Source: Tomocerus qinae
Lineage: Eukaryota > Arthropoda > Collembola > Entomobryomorpha > Tomoceridae
Length of the DNA stretch: 64,000 bases
Direction of reading: 5' to 3'
Assembly (NCBI GenBank): GCA_020055645.1
Contig: JAECZT010000008.1
Span: 992,001 to 1,056,000 of the forward strand
Shown here: in pieces, positions 34,681 to 48,000 of the stretch
Layout: every line of letters begins with the position of its first letter
Position numbering within the stretch: the stretch's first letter is position 1
Notes under the pieces: generated by a model
What the model was told of the DNA's origin: nothing
Seen by the model: only the letters and a program-made list of their open reading frames with translations
Database searches by the model: none
Program-made: the position numbers and the translations under genes

Positions 34681-37600
34681 CTATAAAAATTATTTTAAAA
34701 ATTATTTTTTAAGCTTTTTGGCTCGTGCAAGTATTAAATCATGAATTTCAACTCCTAAAAATTATTTTTTAAACTTTTTGGCTCGTACAAGTATTAAATC
34801 ATGAATTTCAACTCTTGAAAATTATTTTTTAAACTTTTTGCCTCGTACAAGTTTAAAAAATATTTAAAACTGTTGAATATTATTTTTAAGTCTTTTGGCT
34901 CGTACAATTATTAAATCTTGAATTTCAACTCTTGAAAATTATTTTAAAAATTATTTTTTAAGCTTTTTGGCTCGTACAAGTATTAAATCATGAATTTCAA
35001 CTCTTGAAAATTATTTTTTAAACTTTTTGGCTCGTACAAGTATTAAATCATGAATTTCAACTCTTGAAAATTATTTTTTAAACTTTTTGGCTCGTACAAG
35101 TATTAAATCATAAATTTCAACTCTTCAAAATTATTTTTTAAGCTTTTTGGCTCGTATAAGTATTAAATCATGAATTTCAACTCTTGAAAATTATTTTTTA
35201 AACTTTTTGGCTCGTATAAGTATTAAATCATGAATTTCAACTCTTGAAAATTATTTTTTAAACTTTTTGGCTCGTACAAGTATTAAATCATGAATTTCAA
35301 CTCTTGAAAATTATTTTTTAAACTTTTTGCCTCGTACAAGTTTAAAAAATAATTAAAACTGTTAAATGTTATTTTTAAGCTTTTTGGCTCGTATAAGTAT
35401 TAAATCATGAATTTCAACTCCTGAAAATTATTTTTTAAACTTTTTGGCTCGTACAAGTATTAAATCATGAATTTCAACTCTTGAAAATTATTTTTTAAAC
35501 TTTTTGCCTCGTACAAGTTTAAAAAATAATTAAAACTGTAAATGTTATTTTTAAGCTTTTTGGCTCGTATAAGTATTAAATCAGGAATTTCAACTCTTGA
35601 AAATTATTTTTTAAGCTTTTTGGCTCGTACAAGTATTAAATCATGAATTTCAACTCTTGAAAATTATTTTTTAAACTTTTTGGCTCGTACAAGTATTAAA
35701 TCATGAATTTCAACTCTTGAAAATTATTTTTTAAACTTTTTGGCTCGTACAAGTATTAAATCATGAATTTCAACTCTTGAAAATTATTTTTTAAACTTTT
35801 TGGCTCGTACAAGTATTAAATCATGAATTTCAACTCTTGAAAATTATTTTTTAAACTTTTTGCCTCGTACAAGTTTAAAAAATAATTAAAACTGTTAAAT
35901 GTTATTTTTAAGCTTTTTGGCTCGTATAAGTATTAAATCATGAATTTCAACTCTTGAAAATTATTTTTTAAACTTTTTGGCTCGTACAAGTATTAAATCA
36001 TGAATTTCAACTCTTGAAAATTATTTTTTAAACTTTTTGCCTCGTACAAGTTTAAAAAATAATTAAAACTGTTAAATGTTATTTTTAAGCTTTTTGGCTC
36101 GTATAAGTATTAAATCATGAATTTCAACTCCTGAAAATTATTTTTTAAACTTTTTGGCTCGTACAAGTATTAAATCATGAATTTCAACTCTTGAAAATTA
36201 TTTTTTAAACTTTTTGCCTCGTACAAGTTTAAAAAATATTTAAAACTGTTGAATATTATTTTTAAGCCTTTTGGCTCGTACAATTATTAAATCTTGAATT
36301 TCAACTCTTGAAAATTATTTTTTAAGCTTTTTGCCTCGTACAAGTTTAAAAAATAATTAAAACTGTAAATGTTATTTTTAAGCTTTTTGGCTCGTATAAG
36401 TATTAAATCATGAATTTCAACTCTTGAAAATTATTTTTTAAGCTTTTTGGCTCGTACAAGTATTAAATCATGAATTTCAACTCTATAAAAATTATTTTAA
36501 AAATTATTTTTTAAGCTTTTTGGCTCGTGCAAGTATTAAATCATGAATTTCAACTCCTAAAAATTATTTTTTAAACTTTTTGGCTCGTACAAGTATTAAA
36601 TCATGAATTTCAACTCTTGAAAATTATTTTTGAAACTTTTTGCCTCGTACAAGTTTAAAAAATATTTAAAACTGTTGAATATTATTTTTAAGTCTTTTGG
36701 CTCGTACAATTATTAAATCTTGAATTTCAACTATTGAAAATTATTTTAAAAATTATTTTTTAAGCTTTTTGACTCGTATAAGCATTAAATTCTGAATTTC
36801 AACTCTTGAAAATTAATTTTTAAGCTTTTTGGCTCGTACAAGTATTAAATCATGAATTTCAACTCTTGAAAATTATTTTTTAAACTTTTTGGCTCGTACA
36901 AGTATTAAATCATGAATTTCAACTCTTGAAAATTATTTTTTAAGCTTTTTGGCTCGTATAAGTATTAAATCATGAATTTCAACTCTTGAAAATTATTTTT
37001 TAAACTTTTTGGCTCGTACAAGTATTAAATCATGAATTTCAACTCTTGAAAATTATTTTTTAAACTTTTTGCCTCGTACAAGTATAAAAAATAATTAAAA
37101 GTGTTGAATGTTATTTTTCAGCTTTTTGGCTCGTATAAGTATTAAATCAGGAATTTCAACTCTTGAAAATTATTTTTTAAGCTTTTTGGCTCGTACAAGT
37201 ATTAAATCATGAATTTCAACTCTTGAAAATTATTTTTTAAACTTTTTGGCTCGTACAAGTATTAAATCATGAATTTCAACTCTTGAAAATTATTTTTTAA
37301 ACTTTTTGGCTCGTACAAGTATTAAATCATGAATTTCAACTCTTGAAAATTATTTTTTAAACTTTTTGCCTCGTACAAGTTTAAAAAATATTTAAAACTG
37401 CTGAATATTGTTTTTAAGCCTTTTGGCTCGTACAATTATTAAATCTTGAATTTCAACTCTTGAAAATTATTTTTTAAGCTTTTTGCCTCGTACAAGTTTA
37501 AAAAATAATTAAAACTGTAAATGTTATTTTTTAGCTTTTTGGCTCGTATAAGTATTAAATCAGGAATTTCAACTCTTGAAAATTATTTTTTAAGCTTTTT

Positions 37601-38341
37601 GGCTCGTACAAGTATTAAATCATGAATTTCAACTCTTGAAAATTATTTTTTAACTTTTTGCCTCGTACAAGTTTAAAAAATAATTAAAAGTGTTGAATGT
37701 TATTTTTAAGCTTTTTGTCTCGTATAAGTATTAAATCATGAATTTCAACTCTTGAAAATTATTTTTTAAGCTTTTTGGCTCGTACAAGTATTAAATCATG
37801 AATTTCAACTCTTGAAAATTATTTTTTAAACTTTTTGCCTCGTACAAGTTTAAAAAATAATTAAAACTGTAAATGTTATTTTTAAGCTTTTTGGCTCGTA
37901 TAAGTATAAAATCAGGAATTTCAACTCTTGAAAATTATTTTTTAAGCTTTTTGGCTCGTACAAGTATTAAATCATGAATTTCAACTCTTGAAAATTATTT
38001 TAAAAATTATTTTTTAAGCTTTTTGGCTCGTACAAGTATTAAATCATGAATTTCAACTCCTAAAAATTATTTTTTAAACTTTTTGGCTCGTACAAGTATT
38101 AAATCATGAATTTCAACTCTTGAAAATTATTTTTTAAACTTTTTGCCTCGTACAAGTTTAAAAAATATTTAAAACTGTTGAATATTATTTTTAAGTCTTT
38201 TGGCTCGTACAATTATTAAATCTTGAATTTCAACTCTTGAAAATTATTTTAAAAATTATTTTTTAAGCTTTTTGGCTCGTATAAGCATTAAATTCTGAAT
38301 TTCAACTCTTGAAAATTAATTTTTAAGCTTTTTGGCTCGTA

Positions 38342-39400
38342 CAAGTATTAAATCATGAATTTCAACTCTTGAAAATTATTTTTTAAACTTTTTGGCTCGT
38401 ACAAGTATTAAATCATAAATTTCAACTCTTCAAAATTATTTTTTAAGCTTTTTGGCTCGTATAAGTATTAAATCATGAATTTCAACTCTTGAAAATTATT
38501 TTTTAAACTTTTTGGCTCGTACAAGTATTGAATCATGAATTTCAACTCTTGAAAATTATTTTTTAAACTTTTTGCCTCGTACAAGTATAAAAAATAATTA
38601 AAAGTGTTGAATGTTATTTTTAAGCTTTTTGGCTCGTATAAGTATTAAATCAGGAATTTCAACTCTTGAAAATTATTTTTTAAGCTTTTTGCCTCGTACA
38701 AGTTTAAAAAATAATTAAAACTGTAAATGTTATTCTTAAGCTTTTTGGCTCGTATAAGTATTAAATCATGAATTTCAACTCTTGAAAATTATTTTTTAAG
38801 CTTTTTGGCTCGTACAAGTATTAAATCATGAATTTCAACTCTATAAAAATTATTTTAAAAAGTATTTTTTAAGCTTTTTGGCTCGTGCAAGTATTAAATC
38901 ATGAATTTCAACTCCTAAAAATTATTTTTTAAACTTTTTGGCTCGTACAAGTATTAAATCATGAATTTCAACTCTTGAAAATTATTTTTGAAACTTTTTG
39001 CCTCGTACAAGTTTAAAAAATATTTAAAACTGTTGAATATTATTTTTAAGTCTTTTGGCTCGTACAATTATTAAATCTTGAATTTCAACTATTGAAAATT
39101 ATTTTAAAAATTATTTTTTAAGCTTTTTGACTCGTATAAGCATTAAATTCTGAATTTCAACTCTTGAAAATTAATTTTTAAGCTTTTTGGCTCGTACAAG
39201 TATTAAATCATGAATTTCAACTCTTGAAAATTATTTTTTAAACTTTTTGGCTCGTACAAGTATTAAATCATAAATTTCAACTCTTGAAAATTATTTTTTA
39301 AGCTTTTTGGCTCGTATAAGTATTAAATCATGAATTTCAACTCTTGAAAATTATTTTTTAAACTTTTTGGCTCGTACAAGTATTAAATCATGAATTTCAA
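38342..39400 (+). repeat. Duplicated segment of about 1.05 kb, first copy
   Basis: From here the sequence matches 42542-43598, at a constant shift of 4,200 bp until a 2-bp deletion near 43066 and 4,198 bp after it. Rare private changes are shared, such as TGTTATTCTTAAG (38731 and 42931), AAGTATTGAATC and the CTATAAAAATT monomer. Only a handful of differences are visible by eye, so this is a recent copy event that moved about 17 monomers together. Confidence 0.85.
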
Positions 39401-42400
39401 CGCTTGAAAATTATTTTAAAAATTATTTTTAAGCTTTTTGGCTCGTACAAGTATTAAATCATGAATTTCAACTCTTGAAAATTATTTTTTAAACTTTTTG
39501 GCTCGTACAAGTATTAAATCATGAATTTCAACTCTTGAAAATTATTTTAAAAATTATTTTTTAAGCTTTTTGGCTCGTACAAGTTTTAAATCATGAATTT
39601 CAACTCCTAAAAATTATTTTTTAAACTTTTTGGCTCGTACAAGTATTAAATCATGAATTTCAACTCTTGAAAATTATTTTTTAAACTTTTTGCCTCGTAC
39701 AAGTTTAAAAAATATTTAAAACTGTTGAATATTATTTTTAAGTCTTTTGGCTCGTACAATTATTAAATCTTGAATTTCAACTCTTGAAAATTATTTTAAA
39801 AATTATTTTTTAAGCTTTTTGGCTCGTACAAGTATTAAATCATGAATTTCAACTCTTGAAAATTATTTTTTAAACTTTTTGGCTCGTACAAGTATTAAAT
39901 CATGAATTTCAACTCTTGAAAATTATTTTTTAAACTTTTTGGCTCGTACAAGTATTAAATCATGAATTTCAACTCTTGAAAATTATTTTTTAAACTTTTT
40001 GCCTCGTACAAGTTTAAAAAATAATTAAAAGCGTTGAATGTTATTTTTAAGCCTTTTGGCTCGTACAATTATTAAATCTTGAATTTCAACTCTTGAAAAT
40101 TATTTTTTAAGCTTTTTGCCTCGTACAAGTTTAAAAAATAATTAAAACTGTAAATGTTATTTTTAAGCTTTTTGGCTCGTATAAGTATTAAATCAGGAAT
40201 TTCAACTCTTGAAAATTATTTTTTAAGCTTTTTGGCTCGTACAAGTATTAAATCATGAATTTCAACTCTTGAAAATTATTTTTTAAACTTTTTGCCTCGT
40301 ACAAGTTTAAAAAATAATTAAAAGTGTTGAATGTTATTTTTAAGCTTTTTGTCTCGTATAAGTATTAAATCATGAATTTCAACTCTTGAAAATTATTTTT
40401 TAAGCTTTTTGGCTCGTACAAGTATTAAATCATGAATTTCAACTCTTGAAAATTATTTTTTAAACTTTTTGCCTCGTACAAGTTTAAAAAATAATTAAAA
40501 CTGTAAATGTTATTTTTAAGCTTTTTGGCTCGTATAAGTATTAAATCATGAATTTCAACTCTTGAAAATTATTTTTTAAGCTTTTTGGCTCGTACAAGTA
40601 TTAAATCATGAATTTCAACTCTTGAAAATTATTTTAAAAATTATTTTTTAAGCTTTTTGGCTCGTACAAGTATTAAATCATGAATTTCAACTCCTAAAAA
40701 TTATTTTTTAAACTTTTTGGCTCGTACAAGTATTAAATCATGAATTTCAACTCTTGAAAATTATTTTTTAAACTTTTTGCCTCGTACAAGTTTAAAAAAT
40801 ATTTAAAACTGTTGAATATTATTTTTAAGTCTTTTGGCTCGTACAATTATTAAATCTTGAATTTCAACTCTTGAAAATTATTTTAAAAATTATTTTTTAA
40901 GCTTTTTGGCTCGTATAAGCATTAAATTCTGAATTTCAACTCTTGAAAATTAATTTTTAAGCTTTTTGGCTCGTACAAGTATTAAATCATGAATTTCAAC
41001 TCTTGAAAATTATTTTTTAAACTTTTTGGCTCGTACAAGTATTAAATCATAAATTTCAACTCTTGAAAATTATTTTTTAAGCTTTTTGGCTCGTACAAGT
41101 ATTAAATCATGAATTTCAACTCTTGAAAATTATTTTTTAAACTTTTTGGCTCGTACAAGTATTAAATCATGAATTTCAACTCTTGAAAATTATTTTTTAA
41201 ACTTTTTGCCTCGTACAAGTTTAAAAAATAATTAAAAGTGTTGAATGTTATTTTTAAGCTTTTTGGCTCGTATAAGTATTAAATCATGAATTTCAACTCT
41301 TGAAAATTATTTTTTAAACTTTTTGCCTCGTACAAGTTTAAAAAATAATTAAAACTGTTAAATGTTATTTTTAAGCTTTTTGGCTCGTATAAGTATTAAA
41401 TCATGAATTTCAACTCTTGAAAATTATTTTTTAAGCTTTTTGGCTCGTACAAGTATTAAATCATGAATTTCAACTCTATAAAAATTATTTTAAAAAGTAT
41501 TTTTTAAGCTTTTTGGCTCGTGCAAGTATTAAATCATGAATTTCAACTCCTAAAAATTATTTTTTAAACTTTTTGGCTCGTACAAGTATTAAATCATGAA
41601 TTTCAACTCTTGAAAATTATTTTTTAAACTTTTTGCCTCGTACAAGTTTAAAAAATATTTAAAACTGTTGAATATTATTTTTAAGTCTTTTGGCTCGTAC
41701 AATTATTAAATCTTGAATTTCAACTCTTGAAAATTATTTTAAAAATTATTTTTTAAGCTTTTTGACTCGTATAAGCATTAAATTCTGAATTTCAACTCTT
41801 GAAAATTAATTTTTAAGCTTTTTGGCTCGTACAAGTATTAAATCATGAATTTCAACTCTTGAAAATTATTTTTTAAACTTTTTGGCTCGTACAAGTATTA
41901 AATCATGAATTTCAACTCTTGAAAATTATTTTTTAAGCTTTTTGGCTCGTACAAGTATTAAATCATGAATTTCAACTCTTGAAAATTATTTTTTAAACTT
42001 TTTGGCTCGTACAAGTATTAAATCATGAATTTCAACTCTTGAAAATTATTTTTTAAACTTTTTGCCTCGTACAAGTTTAAAAAATAATTAAAAGTGTTGA
42101 ATGTTATTTTTAAGCTTTTTGGCTCGTATAAGTATTAAATCATGAATTTCAACTCTTGAAAATTATTTTTTAAGCTTTTTGGCTCGTACAAGTATTAAAT
42201 CATGAATTTCAACTCTTGAAAATTATTTTTTAAACTTTTTGGCTCGTACAAGTATTAAATCATGAATTTCAACTCTTGAAAATTATTTTTTAAACTTTTT
42301 GGCTCGTACAAGTATTAAATCATGAATTTCAACTCTTGAAAATTATTTTTTAAACTTTTTGCCTGGTACAAGTTTAAAAAATATTTAAAACTGCTGAATA

Positions 42401-42541
42401 TTGTTTTTAAGCCTTTTGGCTCGTACAATTATTAAATCTTGAATTTCAACTCTTGAAAATTATTTTTTAAGCTTTTTGCCTCGTACAAGTTTAAAAAATA
42501 ATTAAAACTGTAAATGTTATTTTTTAGCTTTTTGGCTCGTA

Positions 42542-43598
42542 TAAGTATTAAATCATGAATTTCAACTCTTGAAAATTATTTTTTAAACTTTTTGGCTCGT
42601 ACAAGTATTAAATCATAAATTTCAACTCTTCAAAATTATTTTTTAAGCTTTTTGGCTCGTATAAGTATTAAATCATGAATTTCAACTCTTGAAAATTATT
42701 TTTTAAACTTTTTGGCTCGTACAAGTATTGAATCATGAATTTCAACTCTTGAAAATTATTTTTTAAACTTTTTGCCTCGTACAAGTATAAAAAATAATTA
42801 AAAGTGTTGAATGTTATTTTTAAGCTTTTTGGCTCGTATAAGTATTAAATCAGGAATTTCAACTCTTGAAAATTATTTTTTAAGCTTTTTGCCTCGTACA
42901 AGTTTAAAAAATAATTAAAACTGTAAATGTTATTCTTAAGCTTTTTGGCTCGTATAAGTATTAAATCATGAATTTCAACTCTTGAAAATTATTTTTTAAG
43001 CTTTTTGGCTCGTACAAGTATTAAATCATGAATTTCAACTCTATAAAAATTATTTTAAAAAGTATTTTTAAGCTTTTTGGCTCGTGCAAGTATTAAATCA
43101 TGAATTTCAACTCCTAAAAATTATTTTTTAAACTTTTTGGCTCGTACAAGTATTAAATCATGAATTTCAACTCTTGAAAATTATTTTTTAAACTTTTTGC
43201 CTCGTACAAGTTTAAAAAATATTTAAAACTGTTGAATATTATTTTTAAGTCTTTTGGCTCGTACAATTATTAAATCTTGAATTTCAACTATTGAAAATTA
43301 TTTTAAAAATTATTTTTTAAGCTTTTTGACTCGTATAAGCATTAAATTCTGAATTTCAACTCTTGAAAATTAATTTTTAAGCTTTTTGGCTCGTACAAGT
43401 ATTAAATCATGAATTTCAACTCTTGAAAATTATTTTTTAAACTTTTTGGCTCGTACAAGTATTAAATCATAAATTTCAACTCTTCAAAATTATTTTTTAA
43501 GCTTTTTGGCTCGTATAAGTATTAAATCATGAATTTCAACTCTTGAAAATTATTTTTTAAACTTTTTGGCTCGTACAAGTATTAAATCATGAATTTCA
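42542..43598 (+). repeat. Duplicated segment of about 1.05 kb, second copy
   Basis: This is the partner of 38342-39400. The sequence before 42542 is unrelated at the monomer-order level: a CTGTAAATGTTATTTTTTAG type 2 monomer here, against a GCATTAAATTCTG monomer before the other copy. The copied segment therefore has a definable left edge. The right edge is near the GAATTTCAAC word, where the first copy carries CGCTTG and a 72-bp monomer and this copy does not. Confidence 0.8.
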
Positions 43599-45000
43599 AC
43601 TCTTGAAAATTATTTTTTAAACTTTTTGCCTCGTACAAGTTTAAAAAATAATTAAAACTGTTAAATAGTATTTTTCAGCTTTTTGGCTCGTATAAGCATT
43701 AAATCCCGAATTTCAACTCTTGAAAATTATTTTTTAAGCTTTTTGGCTCGTACAAGTATTAAATCATGAATTTCAACTCTTGAAAATTATTTTTTAAACT
43801 TTTTGGCTCGTACAAGTATTAAATCATGAATTTCAACTCTTGAAAATTATTTTTTAAACTTTTTGGCTCGTACAAGTATTAAATCATGAATTTCAACTCT
43901 TGAAAATTATTTTTTAAACTTTTTGCCTCGTACAAGTTTAAAAAATAATTAAAACCGTTGAATGTTATTTTTAAGCCTTTTGGCTCGTACAATTATTAAA
44001 TCTTGAATTTCAACTCTTGAAAATTATTTTTTAAGCTTTTTGCCTCGTACAAGTTTAAAAAATAATTAAAACTGTAAATGTTATTTTTAAGCTTTTTGGC
44101 TCGTATAAGTATTAAATCATGAATTTCAACTCTTGAAAATTATTTTTTAAGCTTTTTGGCTCGTACAAGTATTAAATCATGAATTTCAACTCTTGAAAAT
44201 TATTTTTTAACTTTTTGCCTCGTACAAGTTTAAAAAATAATTAAAAGTGTTGAATGTTATTTTTAAGCTTTTTGTCTCGTATAAGTATTAAATCATGAAT
44301 TTCAACTCTTGAAAATTATTTTTTAAGCTTTTTGGCTCGTACAAGTATTAAATCATGAATTTCAACTCTTGAAAATTATTTTTTAAACTTTTTGCCTCGT
44401 ACAAGTTTAAAAAATAATTAAAACTGTAAATGTTATTTTTAAGCTTTTTGGCTCGTATAAGTATTAAATCATGAATTTCAACTCTTGAAAATTATTTTTT
44501 AAACTTTTTGGCTCGTACAAGTATTAAATCATGAATTTCAACTCTTGAAAATTATTTTAAAAATTATTTTTTAAGCTTTTTGGCTCGTACAAGTTTTAAA
44601 TCATGAATTTCAACTCCTAAAAATTATTTTTTAAACTTTTTGGCTCGTACAAGTATTAAATCATGAATTTCAACTCTTGAAAATTATTTTTTAAACTTTT
44701 TGCCTCGTACAAGTTTAAAAAATATTTAAAACTGTTGAATATTATTTTTAAGTCTTTTGGCTCGTACAATTATTAAATCTTGAATTTCAACTCTTGAAAA
44801 TTATTTTAAAAATTATTTTTTAAGCTTTTTGGCTCGTACAAGTATTAAATCATGAATTTCAACTCTTGAAAATTAATTTTTAAACTTTTTGGCTCGTACA
44901 AGTATTAAATCATGAATTTCAACTCTTGAAAATTATTTTTTAAACTTTTTGGCTCGTACAAGTATTAAATCATAAATTTCAACTCTTCAAAATTATTTTT

Positions 45001-48000
45001 TAAGCTTTTTGGCTCGTATAAGTATTAAATCATGAATTTCAACTCTTGAAAATTATTTTTTAAACTTTTTGGCTCGTACAAGTATTAAATCATGAATTTC
45101 AACTCTTGAAAATTATTTTTTAAACTTTTTGCCTCGTACAAGTTTAAAAAATAATTAAAACTGTTGAATATTATTTTTAAGCCTTTTGGCTCGTACAATT
45201 ATTAAATCTTGAATTTCAACTCTTGAAAATTATTTTTTAAGCTTTTTGCCTCGTACAAGTTTAAAAAATAATTAAAACTGTAAATGTTATTTTTTAGCTT
45301 TTTGGCTCGTATAAGTATTAAATCAGGAATTTCAACTCTTGAAAATTATTTTTTAAGCTTTTTGGCTCGTATAAGTATTAAATCATGAATTTCAACTCCT
45401 GAAAATTATTTTTTAAACTTTTTGGCTCGTACAAGTTTAAAAAATAATTAAAAGTGTTGAATGTTATTTTTAAGCTTTTTGTCTCGTATAAGTATTAAAT
45501 CATGAATTTCAACTCTTGAAAATTATTTTTTAAGCTTTTTGGCTCGTACAAGTATTAAATCATGAATTTCAACTCTTGAAAATTATTTTTTAAACTTTTT
45601 GCCTCGTACAAGTTTAAAAAATAATTAAAACTGTAAATGTTATTTTTAAGCTTTTTGGCTCGTATAAGTATTAAATCAGGAATTTCAACTCTTGAAAATT
45701 ATTTTTTAAGCTTTTTGGCTCGTACAAGTATTAAATCATGAATTTCAACTCTTGAAAATTATTTTTTAAACTTTTTGGCTCGTACAAGTATTAAATCATG
45801 AATTTCAACTCTTGAAAATTATTTTTTAAACTTTTTGGCTCGTACAAGTATTAAATCATGAATTTCAACTCTTGAAAATTATTTTTTAAACTTTTTGGCT
45901 CGTACAAGTATTAAATCATGAATTTCAACTCTTGAAAATTATTTTTTAAACTTTTTGCCTCGTACAAGTTTAAAAAATAATTAAAAGTGTTGAATGTTAT
46001 TTTTAAGCTTTTTGTCTCGTATAAGTATTAAATCATGAATTTCAACTCTTGAAAATTATTTTTTAAGCTTTTTGGCTCGTACAAGTATTAAATCATGAAT
46101 TTCAACTCTTGAAAATTATTTTTTAAACTTTTTGGCTCGTACAAGTATTAAATCATGAATTTCAACTCTTGAAAATTATTTTTTAAACTTTTTGGCTCGT
46201 ACAAGTATTAAATCATGAATTTCAACTCTTGAAAATTATTTTTTAAACTTTTTGCCTCGTACAAGTTTAAAAAATATTTAAAACTGTTGAATATTATTTT
46301 TAAGCCTTTTGGCTCGTACAATTATTAAATCTTGAATTTCAACTCTTGAAAATTATTTTTTAAGCTTTTTGCCTCGTACAAGTTTAAAAAATAATTAAAA
46401 CTGTAAATGTTATTTTTTTGCTTTTTGGCTCGTATAAGTATTAAATCAGGAATTTCAACTCTTGAAAATTATTTTTTAAGCTTTTTGGCTCGTACAAGTA
46501 TTAAATCATGAATATCAATTCTTGAAAATTATTTTTTAAGCTTTTTGCCTCGTACAAGTTTAAAAAATAATTAAAAGTGTTGAATGTTATTTTTAAGCTT
46601 TTTGTGTCGTATAAGTATTAAATCATGAATTTCAACTCTTGAAAATTATTTTTTAAACTTTTTGGCTCGTAAAAGTATTAAATCATGAATTTCAACTCTT
46701 GAAAATTATTTTTTAAACTTTTTGCCTCGTACAAGTTTAAAAAATAATTAAAACTGTAAATGTTATTTTTAAGCTTTTGGCTCGTATAAGTATTAAATCA
46801 GGAATTTCAACTCTTGAAAATTATTTTTTAAGCTTTTTGGCTCGTACAAGTATTAAATCATGAATTTCAACTCTTGAAAATAATTTTTTAAACTTTTTGG
46901 CTCGTACAAGTATTAAATCATGAATTTCAACTCTTGAAAATTATTTTTTAAACTTTTTGGCTCGTACAAGTATTAAATCATGAATTTCAACTCTTGAAAA
47001 TTATTTTTTAAACTTTTTGGCTCGTACAAGTATTAAATCATGAATTTCAACTCTTGAAAATAATTTTTAAAACTTTTTGCCTCGTACAAGTTTAAAAAAT
47101 AATTAAAAGTGTTGAATGTTATTTTTAAGCTTTTTGGCTCGTATAAGTATTAAATCATGAATTTCAACTCTTGAAAATTATTTTTTAAACTTTTTGGCTC
47201 GTACAAGTATTAAATCATGAATTTCAACTCTTGAAAATTATTTTTTAAACTTTTTGGCTCGTACAAGTATTAAATCATGAATTTCAACTCTTGAAAATTA
47301 TTTTTTAAACTTTTTGGCTCGTACAAGTATTAAATCATGAATTTCAACTCTTGAAAATTATTTTTTAAACTTTTTGCCTCGTACAAGTTTAAAAAATATT
47401 TAAAACTGTTGAATATTATTTTTAAGCCTTTTGGCTCGTACAATTATTAAATCTTGAATTTCAACTCTTGAAAATTATTTTTTAAGCTTTTTGCCTCGTA
47501 CAAGTTTAAAAAATAATTAAAACTGTAAATGTTATTTTTAAGCTTTTTGGCTCGTATAAGTATTAAATCAGGAATTTCAACTCTTGAAAATTATTTTTTA
47601 AGCTTTTTGGCTCGTACAAGTATTAAATCATGAATTTCAACTCTTGAAAATTATTTTTTAACTTTTTGCCTCGTACAAGTTTAAAAAATAATTAAAACTG
47701 TTAAATGTTATTTTTAAGCTTTTTGGCTCGTATAAGTATTAAATCATGAATTTCAACTCTTGAAAATTATTTTTTAAACTTTTTGGCTCGTAAAAGTATT
47801 AAATCATGAATTTCAACTCTTGAAAATTATTTTTTAAACTTTTTGCCTCGTACAAGTTTAAAAAATAATTAAAACTGTAAATGTTATTTTTAAGCTTTTT
47901 GGCTCGTATAAGTATTAAATCAGGAATTTCAACTCTTGAAAATTATTTTTTAAGCTTTTTGGCTCGTACAAGTATTAAATCATGAATTTCAACTCTTGAA

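Larger units (their letters stand above)
34681..45000 (+). repeat. 60-bp satellite array, domain IV
   Basis: This domain is marked by a private variant, CAACTCTATAAAAATT followed by the 12-bp insertion (34680, 36482, 38841, 41475 and 43041), and by GGCTCGTGCAAG and TTTTTGACTCG. It includes a segment of about 1.05 kb repeated 4,200 bp apart (38342-39400 and 42542-43598), and two AAGTC intervals of exactly 1,503 bp (36688 to 38191 and 43245 to 44748). Boundaries are approximate and set by the variant content. Confidence 0.9.
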
